Source of the DNA: Wuchereria bancrofti
Taxonomy: Eukaryota; Nematoda; Chromadorea; Rhabditida; Onchocercidae
DNA: 37,883 nucleotides
Assembly (NCBI GenBank): GCA_005281725.1
Contig: SSBO01000027.1
Location: 1-37,883, forward strand
Direction: 5' to 3'
Under the pieces are notes generated by a model. The model saw only the letters and a program-made list of their open reading frames with translations. It made no database searches and was not told the DNA's origin. The position numbers and the translations under genes are program-made. This document shows, in pieces, positions 1 to 11,607 of the stretch. Every line of letters begins with the position of its first letter. The stretch's first letter is position 1.

Positions 1-94
1 TCTCGTGCACCATTATTCTAGTATAGTAATAAGGAGAATGAATATCGCAAGTGTTATGAAGGAATTAAATGCTCTAACATTCAAATTTATTCAG

Positions 95-2576
95 GTGATG
101 CTACTAGCAAAGAAATTGCAATTATGATGGGACGTTTGAATGCAGCCGAAAAACTGTTGAATCAAACTCGTAGACTTGCTGAAGAACAACTAGCAGAAGC
201 GGATCGTGCATACAAAGCAGCTGCAGAAAGTTTAACAGTTGTTGAGGGTTTGCGATTTTTGCGATTACCGAATATTGATCCAGAACAAGTTAGTATTTTA
301 TGTTGCAAATAATTAGGAGTAAATAAATTTAATTTATGATTAATACTGTGTGTATGTTTAGCTTGATATTGGGGAATTCGGAAAATTGAAATATTTAATT
401 CCTTTAATTTTGAGTTTTTGATTTATTATATTGATTTAAATGATGGTATTTAATATTTCTTTATTAATATTAGATCGAAGAAGAAGCGAAACGAGTCACA
501 GATGATGCTAAAGCTACTGCTGATAGTGCTAAGGAACAGGCACTTACTAATAAAGAACTAATAGATGAAGCAGTGCGAATAATTGCTGAAGCAAAGTATG
601 AATTGCAAAGGGTTCAGGATCAACAAAAAGTAATTACTTAATGCTTACTTTGTTACTTATTTGTAATCTGTACAATCCGTATCTCATTATTATAATTTAT
701 CGTCTAAACATTAACTATATGAAATAGGTATGTATTATCTAGGATTCGGATGAACTGCTGGCTAACGTAGATGCTGCAAAAGCTCGTGCTATGGAGGCTG
801 TTTCGCTTGCAGAAAATACATTAACGGAAGCACAACGTACGTTAAATACTGAATGGTATTCATACCTCAAATTTTTTAGATTTTCTATTTATTTTTCTAC
901 ATTGGTAATAATCTTTTTTCAAATCTAGCACTTTAATTTAGGCCTTTGTAAATTTCTGTTTTCGTATGCTTTATCGACTTTTTTAAAATAAGATGAACAG
1001 TGATTTAGTAAGAATTTAAAGTAAGAAGTCGAATTGTAACCTATTGGGAAGTTTTATTTCAGATTTTCAAGAACGAGTGGATGCAAGTAAATCAGAAGCA
1101 AACGAAGAACTGAGAAATCTGAAAGAGATTGAAAAAGAAATTGCTTTAGCTGAGGAAACAACTCGAGAAGCTGAAAATGCTATCGGTAATGCAAAAAATA
1201 ACGCACAGATGGCTGAAAAAATTGCTTTACAAGCTGAAAAAGAAGCTAAAAGTATCAGCAAGGTATTTATAAAATTTCTTTTTTTTTAAATTAATTCTTA
1301 CTGAAGTTATAATTTCTACATGAACGCACTTCGAACTTTGTTATAATCTGATATCCCGAAATACGGATATCTCAGATGTTTAACATGCATTATATTCATT
1401 TCGAATTATTTATTCCATTGTTGACATTGCCCAGTTAATTCTGTTTTAAAGAATTTTTCTAAAAGTTACATCGTTTTTAGGAGGCATACGAATTACGGAA
1501 TCAGACGCAAGATGTACGTAAAACTGCGGAACAATTAAAATCAGGTGCTAACCAATTGGTCAGCGATGTCAAAGAGACGAGTACAACGATGGAAGATTAC
1601 AGACGACAGGCTAGTAGTGATAAAGTTCGTGCTTCTGAGGTATTATTTGGGTAACTTTTTTTTTCATTATGTTTTATTAATAATAGTTGTAGTTTTATTT
1701 CCAAGTTTCACTGTTAAAAATTATTTAAAGGCAGTTCAAAAAGCTCAACTTGCGGAGAAAGCTGCTGAAGACTCGAACAAAACTATCAGTGAGGCGCAGG
1801 ATAGCCTAAGAAGTATTATTAACCAACTCAGTAAGTTCAATTTCACTGATATTTCATAATCTGAAAAGTTTTTTCCAACCTTCCTTTGTATCTCTTTTCA
1901 ATTAGACCATTGATAATTCATTATCAGAAAGATAAAAGTTGCAGAATAATAAACAGTTCGTTCACAAGGAAACGTAAGTTAATAATTTCAAACAAAGTTG
2001 CAAAATAGATGAATTTTTTTTAGATTCATTAGATGGTGTGAATATTGAAGAATTAAATGAACTGGAAGAACAATTGGACCGAGCTGAAGAATTGTTAAAT
2101 AGTGCCGATTTAGATAAACAGATTAGTTAAAAGTTGCAGAATAATAAATAATTTTTTTCTTCTATAATTTTGTTTATTGAAATTAAGAGAAGGAAACACT
2201 ACTCATTTCTTACTTCATTTTATTGATAAGGTTTGAAATTGCTTGAACAATTAGTGGCTCTTTTTTTCCAATCATTTATATTAAGTACATTTATTTAAAC
2301 AACATTATACGATGACAGGTTTCTCATTCGTTTTTGTTTCCGACTCTTTCTTTTTTTTTCAGAATAGTTATTTGATTTCATTCAAATCAACGAACGGTAT
2401 TTTTGTAGGTATCATTGCTCAAAGAACAAAAAGTTGAGCAGGATCGTACAATAACGCGGTTTAGAAATGAAATCGATACTTTAAAAGACGAAGTGCAAAA
2501 TCTTGACGAAATACGTGATTCACTACCGAACAAATGTTTCAATTTAATTAATTTGGAACAAGAGGGACACAAATAG
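95..2576 (+). CDS. lam-2: Laminin subunit gamma, C-terminal coiled-coil exons (3' end of gene)
   Basis: Laminin gamma is the secreted basement-membrane chain that pairs with alpha and beta through a long C-terminal coiled coil. Eight exons can be read: 95-288, 474-629, 743-836, 1063-1262, 1481-1639, 1731-1830, 2024 to about 2120, and 2409-2576. All but the last junction keep phase with GT/AG borders. They encode Ala/Glu/Lys-rich heptads (for example [18 protein letters not shown] and [17 protein letters not shown]). The end reads [14 protein letters not shown] plus a short tail, matching the vertebrate gamma-1 ending LEDIRKTLPSGCFN; its Cys forms the disulfide with the beta chain. The 5' part of the gene, including the LE/LN domains, lies before the window. 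The junction near 2120/2409 is out of phase by one base: frame 7 runs into TAA at 2128, while the last exon needs a phase-0 partner. Identity is firm; that junction is not. Confidence 0.9.
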
Positions 2577-2837
2577 AATTAAAAGGATGAAAAAAGATTA
2601 AAATCTTGAAATATTTATTTTGCATTTGTTTAGAAAGTTGGATGTTAGAGGATGTTTTTATCACATTGATCTCATTTTGTTGGTCTCTCATTCCTCTTCT
2701 CCCGGAAAATAGTTTACAAAATTCTGTGGAAAATAAAATGAGTTCATTAAAAGATGAAGTGAACGGCGAATGGCGAACTTCGAAGTTTTAAATCAATCTT
2801 TTGGTGGAGAAATGCATTATTTTCTTTTTTGCAAGAA

Positions 2838-2843
2838 AATAAA
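2838..2843 (+). terminator. Poly(A) signal for the laminin gamma gene
   Basis: A canonical AATAAA lies about 260 bases after the laminin stop codon at 2574-2576. A long T-rich tract follows. This is the best 3' end signal for the gene; the cleavage site itself cannot be seen. Confidence 0.6.
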
Positions 2844-5200
2844 AAGAATTATTTTGTTTGTTTTTTTTTTTTTTTCATTTTGCCATGAACTTTATGGAAG
2901 CAAAATTAGAAGAGGGGATGAATTTGAAAAAGGGGACTGAGATTATCCGATATTCCGAATGCATTATTCTAAACGTTTACTGAGGCATTAGCTCAGTCCT
3001 ATTTACATTTGTTCTTTCATGATTTTTTCGCTCTTTGCAGGATAATCTTTGCAATTCACTACTCACTCATCTTATTTCATTTGCTTTTTTTTCTAAATCG
3101 AAATCAGAAAGAAATAACTTAAAATTATAGCTTGAATAAATAACTTATATATCCAATTTCTTATTGTTACTCTGTTATTCTTGTTGTTTTCATTCTTTAA
3201 TTGTTTTATGCTTAATTTTCTAATTTTTGTTTGTTTTAGAGAAAATTAAATTTAATTAATGAAAAGAAAGTTCTAGGAATGAAAATTTTAGCTATGATTT
3301 TCAAATTTTAAAGTACTGCCATAATTTCTTAAAACTTCTTTGTATTCGAAATATTATTTATATTATTTTTTTTTCAGAAATGCGATTCTGTTCCTTGTAA
3401 AACTCGATCCTATTTAAAAATTTTTTTGTTTGCTGATTACGACAAATACTATTCAACTTTTCTAGTACTTTTCCATGATTTCCTGGTATAAGAAAATTTT
3501 CATCCTAACAATGAGACAAAAGAAATTGAGATGCCAGGTTTTAGACTTCAAAATTTTGATTCCTGAAAGAGATTTGTTTTATTCAACATGTACTAAAAAT
3601 TTTGTAAAGTTTTGCAAATTAAAAATGATTTGATTAGCATTACCGGACAAATCTATTAATATTTTCCTTTTCCCATATCAGTAATTCATATTATGTGACT
3701 TAAATTAATCAACAATTTTCTTTCAAATCCAGCTCTATCAACTGCCCTTTGTGTATAAAACCACAGTAATTGTCTATCATTTTACGCTTTCATCATATAT
3801 ATTATTTACACACTGTGCCTTTTTTCTTTCAATTGCTTACAATTTTTTAAATTAAAATTCTGAGATTATTCATCTAAATTAATTCATTTTTTGAGATTAT
3901 TTCTAAACATGTAAGTTTTTTCTTAATTTAATCTCTCCCACAATTGACTTTTTGGCGAGAAAATCTGTTAATACAGTTATTCCCCTCTATTTCATATTAA
4001 ATTGAATCAACTAGGTTTATTGTTTTAATCGTACTTCATTTCTTTGCTGATCTACTATCACTAGAATTAGACTAGCTAGTTCTCGACATGAGCACCATCG
4101 TACACGAGATTTCCCGACCATTCGGATCAATTCGTTTCTGGGATTGCTGGGACTNTTTGCAGGATAATCTTTGCAATTCACTACTCACTCATCTTATTTC
4201 ATTTGCTTTTTTTTCTAAATCGAAATCAGAAAGAAATAACTTAAAATTATAGCTTGAATAAATAACTTATATATCCAATTTCTTATTGTTACTCTGTTAT
4301 TCTTGTTGTTTTCATTCTTTAATTGTTTTATGCTTAATTTTCTAATTTTTGTTTGTTTTAGAGAAAATTAAATTTAATTAATGAAAAGAAAGTTCTAGGA
4401 ATGAAAATTTTAGCTATGATTTTCAAATTTTAAAGTACTGCCATAATTTCTTAAAACTTCTTTGTATTCGAAATATTATTTATATTATTTTTTTTTCAGA
4501 AATGCGATTCTGTTCCTTGTAAAACTCGATCCTATTTAAAAATTTTTTTGTTTGCTGATTACGACAAATACTATTCAACTTTTCTAGTACTTTTCCATGA
4601 TTTCCTGGTATAAGAAAATTTTCATCCTAACAATGAGACAAAAGAAATTGAGATGCCAGGTTTTAGACTTCAAAATTTTGATTCCTGAAAGAGATTTGTT
4701 TTATTCAACATGTACTAAAAATTTTGTAAAGTTTTGCAAATTAAAAATGATTTGATTAGCATTACCGGACAAATCTATTAATATTTTCCTTTTCCCATAT
4801 CAGTAATTCATATTATGTGACTTAAATTAATCAACAATTTTCTTTCAAATCCAGCTCTATCAACTGCCCTTTGTGTATAAAACCACAGTAATTGTCTATC
4901 ATTTTACGCTTTCATCATATATATTATTTACACACTGTGCCTTTTTTCTTTCAATTGCTTACAATTTTTTAAATTAAAATTCTGAGATTATTCATCTAAA
5001 TTAATTCATTTTTTGAGATTATTTCTAAACATGTAAGTTTTTTCTTAATTTAATCTCTCCCACAATTGACTTTTTGGCGAGAAAATCTGTTAATACAGTT
5101 ATTCCCCTCTATTTCATATTAAATTGAATCAACTAGGTTTATTGTTTTAATCGTACTTCATTTCTTTGCTGATCTACTATCACTAGAATTAGACTAGCTA
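2844..5200. other. Intergenic A+T-rich DNA, no gene recognised
   Basis: No exon with good borders and a recognisable protein was found here on either strand. The sequence is rich in poly-T and poly-A tracts. From 3034 onward it is the first copy of a duplicated stretch, described separately. Confidence 0.5.
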
Positions 5201-5276
5201 GTTCTCGACATGAGCACCATCGTACACGAGATTTCCCGACCATTCGGATCAATTCGTTTCTGGGATTGCTGGGACT
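3034..5276. repeat. Exact 1121-bp direct duplication joined by one N (3034-4154 and 4156-5276)
   Basis: The sequence from TTTGCAGGATAATC at 3034 to GGGACT at 4154 is repeated from 4156 to 5276, with a lone N at 4155 between the copies. At every point compared the copies are identical, including long T runs. The second copy continues into unique sequence. An identical pair meeting at an N is the pattern left when overlapping contig ends are scaffolded without being merged, so this is probably an assembly artefact and not a genomic repeat. Confidence 0.9.
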
Positions 5277-8245
5277 GTCCGGTTTCTCAGGTCATATTAC
5301 ACCTTCAGGCACGTCGGTTCGAGATAAAATTGCCCGTTACTTTATCACTCCTTAAGCTTTTTCTTATACTTTGTTATGGAACAGAAACCCAAATTGTAAA
5401 ACTACGCTCTTGTATTCCCTTATTTTTTGTTCCAGTTTAAATTGCTTTATTTCATTTCATCATATCTATGATTAAAAGTATTTTTTTTCCCACTGGGTAA
5501 CATACATTTATTAGCAATACTGAAATATAGATAAATCCAACTGACCTTCTACACCAAATATAAGTAACTTTAAGCTCAAATAATAAATTACCTGTTATTC
5601 ACCAAAGACTTTTTAAATGGTTCTAGGAAATATTCTTCATTACGATTTTCATAAAATTCTTGAAGAAAATGAAATTTAGATAAGGTAAATTTAGATAACA
5701 AAGTAAATGATTTTGTCATAAAAAATCGTAATATCATTTTCCCCAGCTTAAACGCAAATGGGTGGATTTTATTTATGTAGCAAAATTTATTTATTCGATT
5801 AGAATTTTATCCGATGGCAAGGAATCTCTTTAGTGATACACTGCCATTTATTGCAGTCTGTGCTCTTTGTTACTCCAATTAGAATATTTTCTTGATTACT
5901 TTTGTTGCATGTGGCATATTGTGCAGTGGCATACGCTTCACAAAGTATACCATGAAATAATAAAATGATAAAAGAAGTTCAGTAACTCAAATCATTTTCT
6001 TCATCAATCGGTACTCCACAGAACTAATGCAAAATCTGTCTACTGAACGTCCATATTCCCAAAAAGTGTTACTATGACATCACTTCGAGCACTAACTTTA
6101 CTCTGAATCAATAATACTGTCAATAAAACAATCCAGTTCATCATCAGTTTTTACGCCTTCGAAAGTGCAACAACTTGACCGGATTTCACTACAAAAAGCG
6201 TCATAATCCATTGCCACATCTGCTGCATAATCGACATTCACTTTTGCTAGCCTAATCGGAAACATGCTTAATTCAAACAAGTTGAGCAGATTCTAATGCA
6301 GCACAGTAATGAATCTATTGGACTTTTGAGAAAAATCCAAGTACCGGAGTACATCTTTGACAAGTAGATGTGCGATAAACTCACTTTTGTTGGGTATTGC
6401 AATAAGTTTTTTCATCATCATGACAGATGACAGGTTTTTCATAGACCCACAGTAATATGTCTATTATGAATCTATGAAGAAATGTTCCCCATTAAAATCA
6501 AACAACTGTCTATTACGTTTATGACAAATTCAAACAAATGAAGTGTTNCCAGCTCTATCAACTGCCCTTTGTGTATAAAACCACAGTAATTGTCTATCAT
6601 TTTACGCTTTCATCATATATATTATTTACACACTGTGCCTTTTTTCTTTCAATTGCTTACAATTTTTTAAATTAAAATTCTGAGATTATTCATCTAAATT
6701 AATTCATTTTTTGAGATTATTTCTAAACATGTAAGTTTTTTCTTAATTTAATCTCTCCCACAATTGACTTTTTGGCGAGAAAATCTGTTAATACAGTTAT
6801 TCCCCTCTATTTCATATTAAATTGAATCAACTAGGTTTATTGTTTTAATCGTACTTCATTTCTTTGCTGATCTACTATCACTAGAATTAGACTAGCTAGT
6901 TCTCGACATGAGCACCATCGTACACGAGATTTCCCGACCATTCGGATCAATTCGTTTCTGGGATTGCTGGGACTGTCCGGTTTCTCAGGTCATATTACAC
7001 CTTCAGGCACGTCGGTTCGAGATAAAATTGCCCGTTACTTTATCACTCCTTAAGCTTTTTCTTATACTTTGTTATGGAACAGAAACCCAAATTGTAAAAC
7101 TACGCTCTTGTATTCCCTTATTTTTTGTTCCAGTTTAAATTGCTTTATTTCATTTCATCATATCTATGATTAAAAGTATTTTTTTTCCCACTGGGTAACA
7201 TACATTTATTAGCAATACTGAAATATAGATAAATCCAACTGACCTTCTACACCAAATATAAGTAACTTTAAGCTCAAATAATAAATTACCTGTTATTCAC
7301 CAAAGACTTTTTAAATGGTTCTAGGAAATATTCTTCATTACGATTTTCATAAAATTCTTGAAGAAAATGAAATTTAGATAAGGTAAATTTAGATAACAAA
7401 GTAAATGATTTTGTCATAAAAAATCGTAATATCATTTTCCCCAGCTTAAACGCAAATGGGTGGATTTTATTTATGTAGCAAAATTTATTTATTCGATTAG
7501 AATTTTATCCGATGGCAAGGAATCTCTTTAGTGATACACTGCCATTTATTGCAGTCTGTGCTCTTTGTTACTCCAATTAGAATATTTTCTTGATTACTTT
7601 TGTTGCATGTGGCATATTGTGCAGTGGCATACGCTTCACAAAGTATACCATGAAATAATAAAATGATAAAAGAAGTTCAGTAACTCAAATCATTTTCTTC
7701 ATCAATCGGTACTCCACAGAACTAATGCAAAATCTGTCTACTGAACGTCCATATTCCCAAAAAGTGTTACTATGACATCACTTCGAGCACTAACTTTACT
7801 CTGAATCAATAATACTGTCAATAAAACAATCCAGTTCATCATCAGTTTTTACGCCTTCGAAAGTGCAACAACTTGACCGGATTTCACTACAAAAAGCGTC
7901 ATAATCCATTGCCACATCTGCTGCATAATCGACATTCACTTTTGCTAGCCTAATCGGAAACATGCTTAATTCAAACAAGTTGAGCAGATTCTAATGCAGC
8001 ACAGTAATGAATCTATTGGACTTTTGAGAAAAATCCAAGTACCGGAGTACATCTTTGACAAGTAGATGTGCGATAAACTCACTTTTGTTGGGTATTGCAA
8101 TAAGTTTTTTCATCATCATGACAGATGACAGGTTTTTCATAGACCCACAGTAATATGTCTATTATGAATCTATGAAGAAATGTTCCCCATTAAAATCAAA
8201 CAACTGTCTATTACGTTTATGACAAATTCAAACAAATGAAGTGTT
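4851..8245. repeat. Exact 1697-bp direct duplication joined by one N (4851-6547 and 6549-8245)
   Basis: The stretch beginning CCAGCTCTATCAACTGCC at 4851 recurs from 6549, and the bases before the N at 6548 (ending AAGTGTT) match those ending at 8245. It overlaps the previous duplication, so 3731-4154 is present three times. Both copies carry the same thioredoxin exon with the same lesions, which fits one locus written twice. Confidence 0.9.
6098..6251 (-). pseudogene. Duplicate of thioredoxin last exon (assembly copy)
   Basis: This is identical to the exon at 7796-7949 and has the same reading-frame breaks. It lies in the first copy of the N-joined duplication, and no other thioredoxin exon sits beside it. 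It should not be counted as a second gene. Confidence 0.75.
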
Positions 8246-8782
8246 TACTTCATGTAACATCACTTACATTTCCTTCTCGACCAACAACTTTGGCTGTCGG
8301 AAAATCGAAAAAATATTTATTACACATTAAGTGTTTAGAATAATTCTACTGATTCATAACTAGAAACGAATTCGTTATTCCTTTGTCATATCCCACTTTT
8401 TGAAACAATGAATCCTTTATCTAAACCTCAAATACATGAAATAGTAAATGTACATCTGTCTTCATTGTAAATGTTAATCTGTTAAGCCAGCCCACTTCTT
8501 ACATCTTTAAAAATCTCTGATCACTTAATAAAAAAAGAAACGATCGGTGCAGTCTTCTCTTCCTCCCACTCAACAGTACCATTTATTCCTTCGCTGTTTC
8601 AATTATTCGTATATTGTATCGATACACATTTACAAAGAAATTAAACATCTGGTAATTAACCTAAATCATTTACTCTTCTGACCAAAAAGTTACTTCAAAT
8701 TCACACATCGGCTTCGATTCGCTGTCCTAGCATTTTACATGGTCCACACCCAATCAGCATAAAAATCAGAAGAGTTCATAAC
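7796..8782 (-). pseudogene. trx-2: Mitochondrial-type thioredoxin (trx-2-like) with broken frames
   Basis: Thioredoxin reduces protein disulfides through a WCGPC site; the mitochondrial form is recharged by thioredoxin reductase. Three minus-strand exons are visible. The first (8782-8707) reads DFYADW, then CGPCKMLGQRIEADV in another frame because of one extra G in the run at 8749-8751. The second is a 26-base exon (8293-8268) reading KVVGREGN with clean AG and GTAAGT borders, resembling KVNGRQGS of C. elegans TRX-2. The third (7949-7796) reads LAKVNVDYAADVAMDYD, shifts frame to LFVVKSGQVVALSK, then shifts again to GVKTDDELDCFIDSIIDSE and a stop. The cis-proline segment expected after MDYD (AVPT in relatives) is missing. 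Exon phases do not match. The presequence exon was not found. Identity is well supported. It is either a pseudogene or a gene with several consensus errors; the missing cis-Pro block favours decay. Confidence 0.72.
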
Positions 8783-9472
8783 CTACAGTACAAAAAAATA
8801 ATTGCTCATTCTACTTGGAAACACATTTCGAAAAACGTCCTGGCAACCTTGATAAATAATTAGATTCTATTACAAAGTAACTAGATTATAATAACTGAGC
8901 TTAACAATCATTACAATTAGGGTAATTCAACAAAATAATATATAATATTGCCTTAGCTTGGGAATTCCGAACGATTATTTGCATCCAATTTCTTATAAAA
9001 TTTGTGAATGAACAGCTAAAATGAAACGCCTTTATCAATGAAAACTCAGTGCAGAAAACAATACCTTTTCTGTGAAATCTTCTTCACCTTCAACGTTAAA
9101 GATAATATATGAAGATAAAATTTGAAAAACAGAAAATTAACAGAGCTACTAAATACTGACTGTCAACGCTAACAACGATTTCTATTATCTATTATTATTA
9201 TCTTCAAGACATAGTATTACTATCTTTAAGATATAATTTTCAGAAACATAATTTTTTATAGTTTCAATCCTCAGGTCGTTATGCATCAGTTAATATAGAT
9301 AGTAAGAAAGTTTTCTGTCAACAATTCAGCCGTGTTTTCTAAAAATATGGATTAGAACTTTTTTGGATAGCTGAAGTTGATGTGAAGATCTAAATGGAAT
9401 AGATATGGAAAAAACATTTAAAAAGAAAAAACACGTGACATAAATGGATAGCACAAAAAAAAATAACGCGTA
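8783..9472. other. No clear gene; possible 5' region of the thioredoxin locus
   Basis: The first thioredoxin exon and presequence would be expected here on the minus strand, but no exon with a Met start and good borders was found. A short plus-strand open piece after CCTCAG at 9275 (RYASVNIDSKKVFCQQ) is coding-like but has no partner. Confidence 0.35.
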
Positions 9473-9655
9473 ATGGAAGAATAAAACAAAAGGACTGTGG
9501 GATGGATTTAATTTAAAAATTAAATGGGTAATACTAAAAACGAACGGTAAGTCCATTATTGATTCGCAATCCTTGCAGGTAATTTGATAAGGCATATCGG
9601 AGATGATGAACTACATCGCATGCTTGATGATACATTGACTGAAGCGACACACTGA
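9473..9655 (+). other. Possible two-exon coding fragment around a 32-base intron
   Basis: From 9473 to 9546 the frame reads KGLWDGFNLKIKWVILKTNG across the junction. A perfect GTAAGT...TTGCAG pair bounds a 32-base candidate intron (9547-9578), and 9579-9655 continues in phase as NLIRHIGDDELHRMLDDTL... to TGA. I do not recognise the protein. Reading through the intron is also open for a short way, so splicing is not certain. It may be a chance frame or the end of a broken gene. Confidence 0.25.
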
Positions 9656-10478
9656 CCAAGAAATAATTTATACATATGATACAACTGTAAATGTGTCCGT
9701 GAACCCGTTAACATTTTACATGACTCAGCGTCTGACAAAACATCTATATATAAGGGTGCAAATCAGCCAAACCGAAAATTAATTTTGACTATGGTATTCA
9801 GGGGCTAGAATTAAGCTTATTTTTAAAACCTTATATTCCTCATACGAGTAAAGCATAAGCCATTGTGCTTAAGAATAATGCAAACAGTAGAAATCGAACT
9901 GGTAGCAGCACTCCGCAATTGGTCACATGTTTATATGAACATCGGCCAACCGTAAGATGCTACTCAGTCCAACGAACACGCTAAGCTTACAGTAGCGAAA
10001 GACAACTCCCTCTATTGAACTTCAATTACATTTTGGCCATTCACATAAAATGGAGGCATCGCATCTGTCAGCTTTTATCTTTGGTCATTCTAGTCTTCTT
10101 ACTACATATCACTGTAGATATCAAGCCTTTACCAATGACTCATTCTTCACATCACTCCTACGCTTTGACATTTGGATGATTGATTGGAACTATTCCAGAG
10201 ACATATTTATGTTGTGGTCAATGAGATTTAGATGAATAATAGTCTTCTGTACTAGTTTATTCATATTCCTTAAATTATTTGTTAAGCCTACTTATACCAA
10301 ACTTTCACATCTCGCAATAATTCACTTTTTAAAATTGCCTAATTATTTTGATCTCAGTTTACTTTATTTTACTGCATTCGATAAATTGATCGATAATTTT
10401 CTTTCTTTAATTCGATAATATAAACCATAAAAATATCCATCATAATGGTAACAGAATTCGAATCACTATTGATATTAC

Positions 10479-10656
10479 TTATTCATCCCGTTTATTATTT
10501 TTCTTCAGACCTCTTTGACGCTCACTGGATGTTGTGCTATTTTCACTTAACATATTCGTTTCCTGCATGTCGCTATTTTCAATATGAAATTGGTGATCAT
10601 TTCGCTTTGCTATTTTAAAGATGGCTTCTTCTGCTTTCGAATGATGATGCATCCAT
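10479..10656 (-). CDS. Possible terminal exon, unknown protein (partial)
   Basis: After a good acceptor (AACTTTCAG, minus strand, ending at 10657) the frame is open for 58 codons to TAA at 10481-10479. It begins WMHHHSKAEEAIFKIAKRND and ends RQRGLKKNNKRDE, a hydrophilic, charged, probably disordered tail. Codon composition is gene-like. It lies downstream of the Ulp1-like gene on the same strand, so it could be an alternative last exon of that gene or the end of the broken segment at 10768-11550. No domain is seen. Confidence 0.4.
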
Positions 10657-10767
10657 CTGAAAGTTAATGAAATTGATGAAAAGCTAAACGCTTCTTTTTT
10701 GAACAGTTAGGAAATGTTAGAATTTTTCTAGAATTAAGAAAAATCAGTCAAAAGAATGTTCTCAATT

Positions 10768-11550
10768 GTGCTACATATTAATTATTGTGCTGGTTATACA
10801 TTCGACTATATCACGACAACCATAGGGACTGCCTTTCAGTGCGATGGATAACAACTATTCTTTCAATAGTCCACCAATTATTGTTTGAATTTCTGGTGAA
10901 AAATTTGCATATCCGTATCTTCTCTATATTTGTACTTCTCTATATGCGTTAAGTTGTTTTACTGAAGTATGAAGGAGGCAAATTTATAAAAGTTTTCTAA
11001 GAAACACATTTTTCATCTCTCGTGAGTGTATCGCTGTATATAAGTAATTTCAGCTTAGCTCGTTTTCGAGCAACATATTTGTCAGTAAATAGAATAAGCT
11101 TTTTTGAAATGTATGCTTTAATTTTTTTTCCAGTGGCTTGAATATTTCAGCTCCAACAAGCTTGAGCACCATATCTACACTCTAATCCACTCTTTCAAAG
11201 ACCTTTCTAACTTACTTTCCAAATCTTTCAAATGCATATCGAAATTCTTCAACATCCGGATTTTGTTCATTCAATAAATTACAGAAGTATTTAAAGACTT
11301 TTTCCATGTTGAATATGTAGCTGCAAGAATAATTTGCATAAGAATCTAACTTTAGGTTTCAGACACTTGGAAGAGGATCTCTTTATGAGAAATCCTGCAA
11401 GAATGATTTGCATGGGCATTTGGCATTCACTGACTTTTTCAAATAGCTGATAAAATTTAGGAAGCTTTCATTATTACTCCTTTTCCTTAAAAAATCCAGT
11501 CATGCATTTTCTAATGGTTCATAAAAATAGTCTCCACCAAGTTTGTAACT
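10768..11550 (-). pseudogene. Chain of coding-like fragments in shifting frames, unknown protein
   Basis: Read on the minus strand, several gene-like peptides follow one another in different frames. They are KLGGDYFYEPLENA then TGA then LDFLRKRSNNESFLNFISYL (11550-11395), MEKVFKYFCNLLNEQNPDVE and so on (11320-11216, with acceptor TTCTTGCAG and donor GTAAGT), SKLERSLKEWIRV (to about 11176), VDMVLKLVGAEIFKPLEKKL (from about 11173), DKYVARKRAKLKLLIYSDTL (about 11086-10996), and ANFSPEIQTIIGGLLKE then TAG then LLSIALKGSPYGC. The frames change inside short spans and in-frame stops interrupt them. This looks like a decayed gene, or a gene with many indels. Helical charged stretches are visible, but I do not recognise the family. 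Confidence 0.4.
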
Positions 11551-11607
11551 ACTCTGCATACTATAGTGATCACCGATTTTTACTATTTTTGTGTCTTAAA
11601 GTCAGTT

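Noticed and set aside
1067..1261. Minus-strand Ser/Ala/Phe-rich frame
   Set aside because: It is an antisense shadow of a laminin coiled-coil exon.
5210..5440. 76-codon plus frame beginning MSTIVHEISRPFG, and its copy at 6908-7138
   Set aside because: Only the first third is gene-like, the rest is A+T-driven, and two other frames are equally open there. It is kept only as a compositional island.
6252..6480. Minus-strand open stretch IAHLLVKDVLRYLDFSQKSN before the thioredoxin exon copy
   Set aside because: It lies inside the intron between the KVVGREGN and LAKVNVDY exons, contains TAG, and has no counterpart in thioredoxin. It is open by chance.
9880..9990. Possible tRNA (CCAGTTCGATTTC, minus strand)
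   Set aside because: It has a partial B-box-like match only. No A-box at the right distance and no acceptor stem could be paired.
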